A program made the position numbers and the translations under genes. A stretch of 64,000 nucleotides of DNA from JALEFZ01 sp039817415 (lineage in GTDB: Bacteria; Bacteroidota; Bacteroidia; J057): the NCBI GenBank assembly GCA_039817415.1, contig JBCBVV010000026.1, positions 1 to 64,000 on the forward strand, given 5' to 3'. Below are positions 1 to 8,773 of the stretch, one piece after another (the stretch's first letter is position 1; the number at the start of each line of letters is the position of its first letter). Below the pieces are notes generated by a model, which saw only the letters and a program-made list of their open reading frames with translations, was not told where the DNA came from and did no database searches.

Positions 1-100
1 AGATATTATTCACCCGAATAATATCTAGGAAAGGGTGATGATAAATAATTCGAATAATCGAATTGTTCAATCTAATAAATACCCGCATATTTGCATTATT

Positions 101-2116
101 ATGGATAAGCACCTATATATTTCATTCCCTCTAGCCTTTTTAGTGCTCCTTCTCACGTCCTGCCAACTCAGTTTGCCAGAGCCTACAACTGATCGAAGCA
201 TGGACGACTTTTTGGTTTCTAGCGAGTTTGACTTCAGCACTACACATAATATTTCGCTCAATATTCTAGTCAAGGACAATCAAGGAAATACTCTTCCGCA
301 CATGCCTATTACGCTGTACAGTGCTCCTATTGAGAAGGGCGGCGAGAAAATATCTTATGGCTGGACAGATGAGCAAGGCTATTTTTCCCGTGACCTTCGA
401 ATCCCGACTACAAGAGAGCAGGTTTTTGCATACAGTTCTTCTGCTGCTATTGTAAGAAGCCAAATCATAGATTTGATACCGAGTTCGGGAGAAATGGATT
501 TTGTTTGGGGAACGGCTCCTACAGTCCCCACTACTTTCAACCGAGTGGCAAATTCGGCATTTGAATGTGAGACTGGTTTCTACCAAGTGGTATACGATAC
601 GCTAAAAAAGCTTGACATTGCCACGGGCAAATACATCAGAATAGGAAGATCAGGCGTAGGAAACTACAACGGAATTGGCTTCAATCCAGTCGACAATTAC
701 ATCTATGGCGTCCGAACTTCGGGGAATGGCGCAGAACTATATAAGTTTGGAACCAATGGAGTTGCTACCTCTTTGGGAATAATTAGCGGATATAATGCAA
801 ATAATGCCTACAAGGGCGATTTTGGAACCGATGGCTTTTTATATCTTCCTGTGCATTCTGGGGGAAACTGGACTGTAGCCAAAGTAGATGTAACAAGTAG
901 TCCTCCTTCAGCTACCATGCACACACTGACTACTCTTACAAGTGTGGATGATTGCCATGATTTTGCCTACAATCCTATTCAGAATAAGTTTCATGGAATC
1001 ACCAAATCGGGCAAACTCGCTGAACTGGACTTTGACAACCTAACGATTAAAACACTTGCTGACTATAAGAGTACGACTGGCAACGGCCCCTTTGGAGCTG
1101 TTTGGTCCAATCAAGCCGGACATGTCTATTTTAGCAAAAACAGCAATGGTAAAATCTACCAGATCGAATTAGACTCAGATACTGGTAGTCCTTTAGGCAT
1201 TTCTTTTTTGCTTGACGGTGATGCAGCCAACAACAATGATGGATGCTCCTGTGCCCTTGCAACTGCTCCTTTTGATGACTCTGATGACGATGAAGTACTT
1301 GATGGAATGGATGCATTTCCTAGAGATAGCTCACTCGCCTTTCAGGACTTTACACCAGATGAGGGGATTTTTGGAACGCTTTCATTTGAAGACCAGTGGC
1401 CAGGAAAAGGTGATTTTGACTTCAATGACTGTGTGATAGACTACAACTTCGAAACGGCAAGAGATCCTCAAGGAATGATCGCCTACATCAAGATCAAACT
1501 TATCCTGAAAGCTATTGGCGCATCATACAAGCAAGGATTCGGAATTTCTTTTGATGGGCTGTTACCTACACATGTTGATTCTGTCTCAGGAACGCAAGGA
1601 ACAGAAGCTAGCCTACTTGCCAATGGCTTGGAAGCCAACCAGAGCAAGGCCGTTATCATCGTTTATGACAATGGACACGAATTGTTTGATCAACCAACGG
1701 GGACCTTCATCAACACAACATTGGATGGCAATGTATTCCCTCACAAGGAAATGGAAATTACCATTCATGTCAACAGATCAATAGGAAGCTATGGCGAATT
1801 CAATCCATTCATTTTCACCAGGGGGGAAAGAGGAAGAGAAATTCACCTGAAAAATCATCTTCCTACAGATCTGGCTGACGTAAGTCTCTTCGGTCTAGCG
1901 CAGGATCGTTCTAATGCAGGTGAGGATGTTTACTATCAGGATTCTCAGGGATTGCCTTGGGCCATTGATCTGGGAGAGGGAATGGATTATCCCATAGAAA
2001 AAACCACCATTCTGTCAGCCTATCCATTGTTCTACGATTGGGTAACATCAGAAGGAATCACCAGCAAAGACTGGTATACACCCTCAAGAGCTAACGTTGG
2101 AGTCCTCTTCAAATAA
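101..2116 (+). CDS. LruC-domain surface lipoprotein
   Basis: Start set at the ATG at 101, which begins a lipoprotein signal (hydrophobic run ending LLLTSC); a longer frame from 35 would bury the signal. After the lipidated Cys comes a beta-sandwich-like segment, then a propeller-like region of roughly 230 residues rich in YNPIQNKFHGI-type strands (similar to DUF6923-type repeats). An acidic thrombospondin-3-like calcium motif (DSDDDEVLDGMDAFPRD) and the C-terminal LruC domain follow, recognised by SFEDQWPGKGDFDFNDCV. LruC proteins of Bacteroidota are exported and thought to sit on the cell surface or bind calcium and carbohydrate; the actual ligand is unknown. The gene stands alone, convergent with cysQ. 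The family call is fairly sure; the function is open. Confidence 0.8.
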   Translation: MDKHLYISFPLAFLVLLLTSCQLSLPEPTTDRSMDDFLVSSEFDFSTTHNISLNILVKDNQGNTLPHMPITLYSAPIEKGGEKISYGWTDEQGYFSRDLRIPTTREQVFAYSSSAAIVRSQIIDLIPSSGEMDFVWGTAPTVPTTFNRVANSAFECETGFYQVVYDTLKKLDIATGKYIRIGRSGVGNYNGIGFNPVDNYIYGVRTSGNGAELYKFGTNGVATSLGIISGYNANNAYKGDFGTDGFLYLPVHSGGNWTVAKVDVTSSPPSATMHTLTTLTSVDDCHDFAYNPIQNKFHGITKSGKLAELDFDNLTIKTLADYKSTTGNGPFGAVWSNQAGHVYFSKNSNGKIYQIELDSDTGSPLGISFLLDGDAANNNDGCSCALATAPFDDSDDDEVLDGMDAFPRDSSLAFQDFTPDEGIFGTLSFEDQWPGKGDFDFNDCVIDYNFETARDPQGMIAYIKIKLILKAIGASYKQGFGISFDGLLPTHVDSVSGTQGTEASLLANGLEANQSKAVIIVYDNGHELFDQPTGTFINTTLDGNVFPHKEMEITIHVNRSIGSYGEFNPFIFTRGERGREIHLKNHLPTDLADVSLFGLAQDRSNAGEDVYYQDSQGLPWAIDLGEGMDYPIEKTTILSAYPLFYDWVTSEGITSKDWYTPSRANVGVLFK

Positions 2117-2190
2117 TACTCCAACAACCGATAAACAATGAGATCGACCAGAATGGTGGATCAAATATTATAAATCTTAGAAAAGGCGGC

Positions 2191-2988
2191 CTATGCAACG
2201 GTCGCTTTTTCTTTTCCAAATACGATGAAGTATGGATTCAACAGATTCTCTTTGTTGTACACCAAAGGTCCATCGGTTTCGTGGTTGATAACACGTCCTC
2301 CAGCTTCTTCCACAACTATCTGTGCTGCAGCTGTGTCCCATTCCATAGTTGGTCCTAATCTTGGGTAGATATCGGCCTCACCTGCGGCTACCAATACCAG
2401 CTTTAAGGAAGATCCCATAGCGACTGTCGTAGGCGCTTCAAACTGGTTAATGTATTCCTCCACTGGAGCGCTCATATGCGAACGAGAGCAAACGATTCTC
2501 AAACCGCTATCCTTCATTCCAAATTCAGATGCCTGAATAGCTACCGCTTCAGCACCTTCTTTGATGACAAATGAACCATGGCCTTGAGCTGCATAATATG
2601 TGGTGTTGGTAACGGGTACATGAACGACACCCATGCTAACCTTATTTCCTACCACAAGTGCAATATTAACTGTGAATTCACCATTTCTTTTGATGAACTC
2701 CTTGGTTCCGTCCAATGGATCTACCAACCAGAAAATTTCCCAGTCTTTTCTGGTTTCATAATCGTGGTTATCACCCTCTTCTGACAAAACTGGGATGGAA
2801 GGAGTAAGTTGTTTCAGATTGTCTACGATCACATGGTGGGCAGCCTTGTCAGCCAGTGTGAGTGGAGAGTCATCCGCTTTAAAATCTACACGGTCAAAAG
2901 CCTTTTCATCATTGTAGATTTCAAGGATGGCAAGTCCTGCTTTTTCAGCAGTTTGAATGAGATCTGGCAAAAGGGATTTGAGATCCAT
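2191..2988 (-). CDS. cysQ: 3'(2'),5'-bisphosphate nucleotidase CysQ
   Basis: 265-residue member of the inositol-monophosphatase superfamily. The metal-binding signatures are all present: the LSEEGD motif, the WLVDPLDGTKEF motif and the C-terminal EWDTAAAQIVVEEAGG motif. CysQ hydrolyses 3'-phosphoadenosine 5'-phosphate (PAP) to AMP in the cytosol, preventing PAP build-up from sulfate assimilation and phosphopantetheinyl transfer. Length is normal for the family. An inositol monophosphatase is the alternative, but the PLDGTKEF form of motif 2 favours CysQ. It sits downstream of trxB on the same strand, with the trxB terminator between, so it is probably transcribed separately. Confidence 0.88.
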   Translation of the reverse strand: MDLKSLLPDLIQTAEKAGLAILEIYNDEKAFDRVDFKADDSPLTLADKAAHHVIVDNLKQLTPSIPVLSEEGDNHDYETRKDWEIFWLVDPLDGTKEFIKRNGEFTVNIALVVGNKVSMGVVHVPVTNTTYYAAQGHGSFVIKEGAEAVAIQASEFGMKDSGLRIVCSRSHMSAPVEEYINQFEAPTTVAMGSSLKLVLVAAGEADIYPRLGPTMEWDTAAAQIVVEEAGGRVINHETDGPLVYNKENLLNPYFIVFGKEKATVA

Positions 2989-3054
2989 AGAGAGAGAAAT
3001 TATTTAGTTCTAACGATTATTTAAATCAGAGAAAAAGTTCAAGGCATGTCAAAT

Positions 3055-3090
3055 AAAAAAGAGAAGCTTTTTAAACAAAGCTTCTCTTTC
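3055..3090 (-). terminator. Rho-independent terminator of trxB
   Basis: A 10-bp stem (GAGAAGCTTT with AAAGCTTCTC, 6-nt loop) is followed on the minus strand by a run of six T. It lies 22 nt beyond the trxB stop codon. Confidence 0.85.
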
Positions 3091-3111
3091 CTGATGTATC
3101 TAATTTTCAAG

Positions 3112-4086
3112 CTATTCTGCCAAAGCAGGTGCTTCTTCTGCTTCTTTGGCTGCTAGCCACCTTTCTGCATCTAGTGCTGCCATACAGCCTGTTCCAGCCG
3201 CGGTAACCGCCTGACGATATACATTGTCAGCTGCATCACCGCTGGCAAATACCCCTTCAATGTTTGTTTTGCTGGTTCCAGGAACGACCTGAATATATCC
3301 AGCCTCATCCAAATCGAGCTGACCGTCGAAGATTCCTGTACTAGGCTTGTGCCCAATGGCGACGAAGAAAGCACCAACAGGGATGGAAGATTCCTCCCCA
3401 GTCTTGTTGTTTCTTACATGCACCGCCTCAACTTTTACATCTCCGGAAAGGTCATGGGCTTCGGTATTCCAATAGACTTTGATATTCTCAGCCTTCTTCA
3501 CTCGATCCTGCATGATCTTGGAAGCTCGCATTTCATCTCTTCTAACGAACATGTGAACGGTAGAAGCCAATTTAGAAAGATAAAGTGCTTCCTCAGCGGC
3601 TGTATCACCAGCTCCTACGATGGCAACCTCTTGACCTTTGAAGAAGAATCCATCACATACTGCACAGGCACTCACTCCTCGGTTGGCATATTTGGTTTCA
3701 GCCTCAATGCCTAACCATTTGGCCTTGGCACCAGTGGAAATGATCACGGCATCCGCTGTATATTCTTCGCCTCCACTGGTCCACAAACGCTTAGGGCTGG
3801 TGGAGAAATCCACTTTGGCGATGTTTTCATACTTCACACGGGTTCCAAATCTTTCCGCTTGGTTACGGAAATCTTCCATCATTTCAGGTCCCATGATCCC
3901 CTTTGGATATCCAGGGTAGTTTTCCACGTCAGTGGTAATCATCAACTGCCCTCCTGGCTGTTCGCCGGAAAACATCAAAGGCTTTAAATCAGCACGGGAA
4001 GCATAGATAGCAGCGGTATACCCTGCAGGACCAGAACCGATGATGATCAGTTGTTCGTGTGGTACTCTTCCGTTGGCTTCACTCAT
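3112..4086 (-). CDS. trxB: thioredoxin-disulfide reductase
   Basis: 324 residues, the usual length of low-molecular-weight thioredoxin reductase. The N-terminal FAD-binding motif is IIGSGPAGYTAAIYASRA (about residues 15-32), the redox-active pair is C141-A-V-C144 followed by DGFFF, the NADPH-binding motif is AIVGAGDTAAEEALYL, and the second FAD motif is near the C-terminus (GVFASGDAAD). The enzyme passes electrons from NADPH to thioredoxin in the cytosol. It has its own terminator downstream and a possible promoter about 30 nt upstream, so it looks monocistronic. Confidence 0.96.
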   Translation of the reverse strand: MSEANGRVPHEQLIIIGSGPAGYTAAIYASRADLKPLMFSGEQPGGQLMITTDVENYPGYPKGIMGPEMMEDFRNQAERFGTRVKYENIAKVDFSTSPKRLWTSGGEEYTADAVIISTGAKAKWLGIEAETKYANRGVSACAVCDGFFFKGQEVAIVGAGDTAAEEALYLSKLASTVHMFVRRDEMRASKIMQDRVKKAENIKVYWNTEAHDLSGDVKVEAVHVRNNKTGEESSIPVGAFFVAIGHKPSTGIFDGQLDLDEAGYIQVVPGTSKTNIEGVFASGDAADNVYRQAVTAAGTGCMAALDAERWLAAKEAEEAPALAE

Positions 4087-4115
4087 AATATTTATAATCT
4101 ATTAGTTTCAGGCCT

Positions 4116-4123
4116 CAAATATA
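4116..4123 (-). promoter_or_regulatory. possible -7 element of the trxB promoter
   Basis: On the minus strand the sequence reads TATATTTG, a full match to the Bacteroidota -7 consensus TAnnTTTG, about 30 nt upstream of the trxB ATG. No good TTTG -33 element was found at the expected distance, so this is tentative. Confidence 0.4.
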
Positions 4124-4228
4124 CCCAATAAATGAATGGGATGTTTGTCATTCACCTGATGTATCAGGCCTACTTTTCCTAGTACGGGGAAAATACATCA
4201 GGGATATGTCAGGATATTGACAAGGATG

Positions 4229-4257
4229 AAAAAAAGGCATCCATAATGGATACCTTT
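4229..4257 (-). terminator. terminator of the FKBP gene
   Basis: An imperfect hairpin (AAGGcATCCAT with ATGGATaCCTT) lies 26 nt past the stop codon and is followed on the minus strand by seven T. Confidence 0.7.
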
Positions 4258-4282
4258 CTTTCGTCTATTTTGTTTAGCCGAC

Positions 4283-4987
4283 TTACTCTACGATGTCCAA
4301 TAATTCTACATCAAATACCAATGCAGAAAAGGGAGGAATCTTTGGACCACCTCCTCTTGAACCGTAACCCAGGTTCTGAGGAATGTATAGCTGGTATTTA
4401 GACCCTACGTTCATCAACTGTAGGCCTTCTGTCCAGCCTGGAATCACGCCATTAAGAGAGAATTCGATAGGCTGGCCTCTTTCATAAGAAGAATCGAAAA
4501 CAGTCCCGTCGATCAATCTACCTTCGTAGTGTACCTTTACTTTGGTAGAAGCAGAAGCAGGCTTGGCACCAGTTCCCTCTCTCAAAACTTTATACTGAAG
4601 ACCAGATGGAGTTGTCATGACACCAGGCTTCTCTTTGTTTTCTTCCAGGAACTTCACGCTTTCCTCTCTTACCTGAGCGAATCTAGCTTCATTCTCAGCA
4701 GCTTGGGCGCGAGCTTGATTAGCTTGAGCTTCACGTTGTAGAGCAGACATCCATTTTCTGACATCTAATTCAGATACCTGTAGCTCATTGCCATCCAGCA
4801 CATCTTTGATGCCTTTGAAGATCAAATCGCTGTTCATATCTAGATCTAGCTGCTTAAAGCTCTTCCCTAGGTTCAATCCGAGGGCATATGACATACTGTC
4901 CAGTTTACTCTCCAGCTTCTGTCCATGAAGCCCCATAACAGAAAAACCAGTGATCAATAGAACAGCTACTAATTGTTTGATTTGCAT
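4283..4987 (-). CDS. periplasmic FKBP-type peptidyl-prolyl isomerase
   Basis: Start taken at the ATG at 4987, which gives a 234-residue protein with a clean signal peptide (MQIKQLVAVLLITGFSVMGLHGQ). The N-terminal half is a helical dimerisation domain of the FkpA/Mip type (LDSMSYALGLNLGKSF followed by a long Ala/Gln-rich helix), and the last about 100 residues form the FKBP domain (KVHYEGRLIDGTVFDSS, GVIPGWTEGLQLM, PQNLGYG). It should catalyse prolyl cis-trans isomerisation and act as a folding helper for exported proteins. It ends in VELLDIVE, as is usual. Adjacent genes on the same strand are each separated by terminators. Confidence 0.92.
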   Translation of the reverse strand: MQIKQLVAVLLITGFSVMGLHGQKLESKLDSMSYALGLNLGKSFKQLDLDMNSDLIFKGIKDVLDGNELQVSELDVRKWMSALQREAQANQARAQAAENEARFAQVREESVKFLEENKEKPGVMTTPSGLQYKVLREGTGAKPASASTKVKVHYEGRLIDGTVFDSSYERGQPIEFSLNGVIPGWTEGLQLMNVGSKYQLYIPQNLGYGSRGGGPKIPPFSALVFDVELLDIVE

Positions 4988-5060
4988 GTTGATAGTTTTA
5001 GAAAAATACAGAAGCAAAATGCGGTGATTAATTGGAATAATCAAGTTGGGAAATTGCCCT

Positions 5061-5089
5061 AAAAAAAATGGGGAAGCAAGCTTCCCCAC
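5061..5089 (-). terminator. terminator of the membrane-protein gene at 5107
   Basis: A perfect palindrome (TGGGGAAGC, AAGCTTCCCCA) is followed on the minus strand by eight T, 18 nt beyond the stop codon. Confidence 0.8.
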
Positions 5090-5106
5090 GTCATTCTAAT
5101 TTATTT

Positions 5107-5886
5107 TTACCGACTTGTACTCGAATTGTTTACAGTTTGCGAACCATTCCTTGTAGAATTAGTCGCCTCCTCTCTAGGATGAATCTGATACTTGATGGTC
5201 TGAAGTATCTCGTCATCATCTGCACCGTCTTTGATCATTTTCAGGTGCATATCAAAATGCCCCGGTAGCGGATAGGTATAAGTATTGACAGCTTTTCGCA
5301 CTTTTCTGGTAATTCCATTTCCGAAATCAAGAATCAATGGGAAATCTGGCGAATAGTTTTCTATGGAATAGGTAAGCGCTTTACCCACCATTTTTTCTCC
5401 TTCTACATTTACCTTGAATTCCGGTAGGGCTTCTGTTGCCGGATTTTCCGAGATAACTTCTTCCGTTACGGTCGTATTAGTCGTCTCTGTGATAAGAGGA
5501 TCATTGTCTGTCGAAGGGGCTCCTTCTATGCTAGTAATCTGCTCCTGGCGAATGAGAAACTGGTAATACTCATCTACAGAGAATATAGTATCGATTCCCG
5601 TAATGGGGTCAATAAGAATCAAGGGATTGGGATCAACAGCAAAAATGTGTTGAATTTTTTCAGGATTTAGGTCTTTGGTAGCAAAGCGTCTCAGAGTAAT
5701 CTGTTCATTGTTCACATCCATTGGCTCTGACAGGTAGGTAAGATAAAACCATAGTCCTGTGCTAGCCACGGCGGTGATCATACAGCTTACCAGAATCAGG
5801 TAAGTCCTTCTCCTCTTTCTCTCTTTGGCCTCTAATCTTTCGAGATACCCATCAAGACGATCATATGGATTCGATGAATCTTGCAT
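5107..5886 (-). CDS. single-pass membrane protein, paralogue of the next gene
   Basis: 259 residues. A charged cytoplasmic N-terminus (GYLERLEAKERKRRRTY) precedes one transmembrane helix at about residues 29-50; the rest is periplasmic and contains a beta-rich domain (LDFGNGITRKVRKAVNTY) with a PKD-like look. The same order of N-terminus, membrane helix and beta domain occurs in the adjacent 421-residue protein, so the two are tandem paralogues; this copy lacks the C-terminal TonB domain and ends in a Ser/Asn-rich tail. Genes are 103 bp apart. No function is recognised; a scaffold or envelope-sensing role is conceivable but unsupported. Confidence 0.75.
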   Translation of the reverse strand: MQDSSNPYDRLDGYLERLEAKERKRRRTYLILVSCMITAVASTGLWFYLTYLSEPMDVNNEQITLRRFATKDLNPEKIQHIFAVDPNPLILIDPITGIDTIFSVDEYYQFLIRQEQITSIEGAPSTDNDPLITETTNTTVTEEVISENPATEALPEFKVNVEGEKMVGKALTYSIENYSPDFPLILDFGNGITRKVRKAVNTYTYPLPGHFDMHLKMIKDGADDDEILQTIKYQIHPREEATNSTRNGSQTVNNSSTSR

Positions 5887-5989
5887 AAACTGTTATAACT
5901 GACGTGTATACAATTCTATACAAAATCCTTGCTAGAAATTGGACTTTTAGGTCTAGTCCGCAAAAATCTTACGCGTTTGGGCAAGATTT

Positions 5990-7255
5990 CTACTCATAGA
6001 GCTTAAAGTTGATAGGAATGCTTTGATAGACAGGAACTCTTAGCCCATTGCTTTCTCCTGGAACCCAGTTAGGCATAGCGCGTACCACCCTGATTGCTTC
6101 CTCATCACAGCCACTTCCAATCCCTTTTAGGATTTTGGGGGAAGTGATCTCACCATTTGGTTCGATCACAAACTGGACAATTACTTGCCCTTGAACTTTT
6201 GTGCTTCTGGCTTGATTTGGATATCGGAGTGATTTCTTGAGATAGGATTTTAATCCTTTAGGTCCACCAGGGAATGAAGGCATGCGCTCTGCATAAACTA
6301 AGGGTTTATCTACCTTAGCTTCAGGCTTAGAACGTATGAGTTCTGCTTCCTGGTTCTCAAGTGGTCCAAGATCTACGATGTCTACTTCTTGTGCTTGTAC
6401 TTGCTTCTTGTTGGGATTCTCGCTGGAAGGAGACCTAGGTACCGTAAAAGCGGTTACTCTGTTTAGCTCATTGATATCGAGCGCATCATTTCCAGTTGAA
6501 ATCTCGCGGTCCTCGTTGCCAGTCTGCCTAGAAGCAATAGGATTCGTGGAAGGAGGAAGTATACGTAAATTGGTTTTGTATACTGAAGATCCTTTGGTAC
6601 GGCTGCTAGCGATCAATCTGACCATTACCGTCCCTCTCAAAGGATACTTGTATGAAGTTGATTTTTGGATAGGGCGTATGACACCGTTTCCGAAGTCAAT
6701 TCTATACTTAACTGTTGGATCGTAATTGACGATCGAGAAGGAAATATTCTCTCCTACTTTTTTCACGCCTGTAATGTTCAAACGGAAGGGCTCCAATGTA
6801 GCGTTTTCAGTTGTTTTCAACTGACCATTGTCTTGTTTCTCTGTGTTTTCATTATCGTCTACTAACAAAAAGTCTGTATTAGTATCCGTTTGAGGAGCGC
6901 TCACTTCGTCTTCTGTAATCTCAATCAAATCTACCAGCTCTGTGAAGTGGTTGTAATCTTCAACAGTTTTAATGGTATCCCAACCCAATAGGTGATGGGC
7001 GATCACAATTCCAGATGGCTCTTCTTGAAGCATCTGGTTTACTAAATCCTTATTCAGCTCATCATGTGTAAAGGTTCTCCAGTTATTTTCCTGAGGAGGC
7101 TGTACATAAAGCTGAAATAATACCAATCCAGTAGCAAGGAACGCAAGAATGGCAACAATCTTTACCATCCGCTTGCGGCGGTTGACTTTCTCTCGATCGT
7201 TTATCTGCTGAAGATATTGATCTATTTTATCGTCACGATAGTTTGTACTGGCCAT
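5990..7255 (-). CDS. TonB-like energy-transducer protein with an extra periplasmic domain
   Basis: 421 residues: charged N-terminus, one transmembrane helix (about residues 31-52), a beta domain shared with the neighbouring paralogue (RIDFGNGVIRPIQKS), a proline- and charge-rich linker, and a C-terminal TonB domain of about 80 residues (MPSFPGGPKGLKSYLKKSL, QGQVIVQFVIEPNGEI, GSGCDEEAIRVVRAMPNW). Such proteins couple inner-membrane proton motive force to outer-membrane TonB receptors. The extra domain between membrane anchor and TonB module is unusual: most TonB proteins have only a linker there. No ExbB/ExbD genes are in this window. The TonB call is firm; the meaning of the insertion is not known. 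Confidence 0.85.
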   Translation of the reverse strand: MASTNYRDDKIDQYLQQINDREKVNRRKRMVKIVAILAFLATGLVLFQLYVQPPQENNWRTFTHDELNKDLVNQMLQEEPSGIVIAHHLLGWDTIKTVEDYNHFTELVDLIEITEDEVSAPQTDTNTDFLLVDDNENTEKQDNGQLKTTENATLEPFRLNITGVKKVGENISFSIVNYDPTVKYRIDFGNGVIRPIQKSTSYKYPLRGTVMVRLIASSRTKGSSVYKTNLRILPPSTNPIASRQTGNEDREISTGNDALDINELNRVTAFTVPRSPSSENPNKKQVQAQEVDIVDLGPLENQEAELIRSKPEAKVDKPLVYAERMPSFPGGPKGLKSYLKKSLRYPNQARSTKVQGQVIVQFVIEPNGEITSPKILKGIGSGCDEEAIRVVRAMPNWVPGESNGLRVPVYQSIPINFKLYE

Positions 7256-7390
7256 GGGGCGGAAGTATTTCTTATACTAAAAGTATCTATTTATGGTAAG
7301 CGGAAACGTATTTTAGCCCTGAATCGACGATAAGCATCATTCATTGGTTCAAATGCAAGTCCGAGAAGTCATACATTTTACGTGACAAGC

Positions 7391-7430
7391 AAAAAACCTG
7401 CCGATCTTAACTTTTCGTTAATCCGACAGG
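7391..7430 (-). terminator. strong terminator in the gene-free stretch
   Basis: On the minus strand a long stem (CCTGtCGgATTAAC with GTTAAgATCGgCAGG, loop GAAAA) is followed by TTTTTT. It lies nearly 380 nt downstream of the nearest minus-strand stop codon (7807), which is why a separate or long untranslated RNA is suspected. Confidence 0.85.
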
Positions 7431-7650
7431 CTTCCTTACAGAAAAAGAACGCCAAGTTCCATAAAGGAACTTGCCTCGGGGTTAAAAATCTTTCCAGCAA
7501 GATTACATTAATTTGCCCCTTGGCAATGAGATGGCATTCAAGAACTTCTTTATCTACTTAAACTTCAATTAAATAGCCTATACAGCTATTCTACCCATTC
7601 CTTATCAATTCTCATGCTCAATACTCAAGGGCTTTCTAACATGAGCATTG
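7391..7650 (-). ncRNA. possible structured non-coding RNA or long 3' UTR
   Basis: No gene lies between 7256 and 7806. On the minus strand this stretch folds well and ends in a strong terminator. Paired segments are 7447-7453 with 7533-7539, 7471-7475 with 7522-7526, 7478-7481 with 7516-7519, and a local hairpin at 7453-7473 with 8-bp arms; upstream hairpins pair 7572-7577 with 7585-7590 and 7614-7620 with 7642-7648. One G-U pair forms only in minus-strand RNA, which supports that strand. The overall shape, a long rod with an internal asymmetric bulge, resembles 6S-type RNA, but I see no diagnostic tmRNA, RNase P or SRP motif. It could equally be the 3' UTR of the operon ending at 7807. The 5' boundary is a guess. 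Confidence 0.35.
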
Positions 7651-7806
7651 AAGATTTTCGATAATTCGTTTGGGGAATCACAAATTTTCCTGTATACCGT
7701 TTGACCAATTAGGAAAAAATTTGATCATAGGTACTTTTTTCAACATCCAAAAGACTGGTTGTCGAGTACTATTCGCAAAACATACATGAAAGGAATTAGG
7801 ACAGGA

Positions 7807-8730
7807 TCATCCAAATAGCATCCACAAAACAAAAGACATGACCGTTCCGGCTCCTATCCATAACCAGACATTGTCCTTTTTTTTCGTCTTCCCTCCCATG
7901 GCATCCGCCATGCCACTCAAGCCAGCAGCTAAGGGATTTTTTTCTAAAATCTGATCCAGCAAATGTTTTACCCTTGATTCTGTATCAGATGAGAGTTCAA
8001 GCTTTAAGGCCTGGCGTAACAAAAATACGCTCAAATGTACTCTTTGGTGGTCATTGTATAGACTTAAGGCAATGAGTTCAAGTGCCAGGGCATATCTATC
8101 TCTACTTGATTTGAAGTAATCCGGCAGGGCATTCAAGGATTCAATGCGCATTTCATCCCCAAAATCTTGAATCTTTCCATCAGGAAGGTTACCATTCTCC
8201 AATCCATCGGCATAAGCCTCCATCTCATTCACATCTGCATGCAGCGATCTATAGGTATCCTGATAACACAAGGCTTTGTGGATCGCAGGTAAAGGCAAGG
8301 GATACTTGCACATCGCCTCAATTTCTTCATCATCCTTATGCTTATAAGCATTAAGAAGGCGGTGGTTGTAGGATTGCGCGAAGAATGGCCCAACGTACTT
8401 CAGAAAATCCTCCGAATGGGCTGCTAACTTTTGAATACCTCCATTGAAAAAGTATTCCAATGATGCATCCTCCAAAAATTCGATGAGACCAGGTTCAGTA
8501 AAAATACGAAGGTGAAACTCCCTTAACTGATCGTCTGAAAGTTCATCTAATAGTTTCAAGACAGTATCCTTGTCAAATTCTCTCCCTTCTATGTCAATAG
8601 AAGTTGTTCCCTCCAACTCAAATTCGGACATGAGCCTTCTCTTTTCCATTTTGACGAAGGCAGCATCTATCATCTTAGGAGAAAAGGGATCGGGAAGATC
8701 GAGGATAATCAAAGGATTGATATAGTTCAT
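7807..8730 (-). CDS. tail-anchored protein of unknown function
   Basis: 307 residues with no recognised catalytic motif. The body is helical and acidic (for example KLLDELSDDQLREFHLRIF), and the only membrane segment is at the extreme C-terminus (WLWIGAGTVMSFVLWMLFG), preceded by a lysine cluster (GGKTKKKDN). This is a tail-anchored layout with the bulk in the cytoplasm. The first 20 residues (NPLIILDLPDPFSP) are faintly like the start of a J domain, but no HPD motif follows. It is the last gene of the minus-strand cluster beginning at 12851, 43 bp after the glycosyltransferase. Confidence 0.65.
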   Translation of the reverse strand: MNYINPLIILDLPDPFSPKMIDAAFVKMEKRRLMSEFELEGTTSIDIEGREFDKDTVLKLLDELSDDQLREFHLRIFTEPGLIEFLEDASLEYFFNGGIQKLAAHSEDFLKYVGPFFAQSYNHRLLNAYKHKDDEEIEAMCKYPLPLPAIHKALCYQDTYRSLHADVNEMEAYADGLENGNLPDGKIQDFGDEMRIESLNALPDYFKSSRDRYALALELIALSLYNDHQRVHLSVFLLRQALKLELSSDTESRVKHLLDQILEKNPLAAGLSGMADAMGGKTKKKDNVWLWIGAGTVMSFVLWMLFG

Positions 8731-8773
8731 GGGATGATTCTCTCAAGTAATGCAATGGGTAATGATCTCACAA

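Noticed and set aside
2175..2215. Possible terminator overlapping the end of cysQ
   Set aside because: The stem lies within the last codons of the gene and is short and imperfect.
7345..7365. T-loop-like word (GGTTCAAATG) suggestive of a tRNA
   Set aside because: No matching acceptor, D or anticodon stems could be drawn around it. No tRNA was found in the window.
7595..7609. 15-base word shared with 56599-56613
   Set aside because: Several matches of this length are expected by chance between both strands of a 64-kb window, and flanks do not match.
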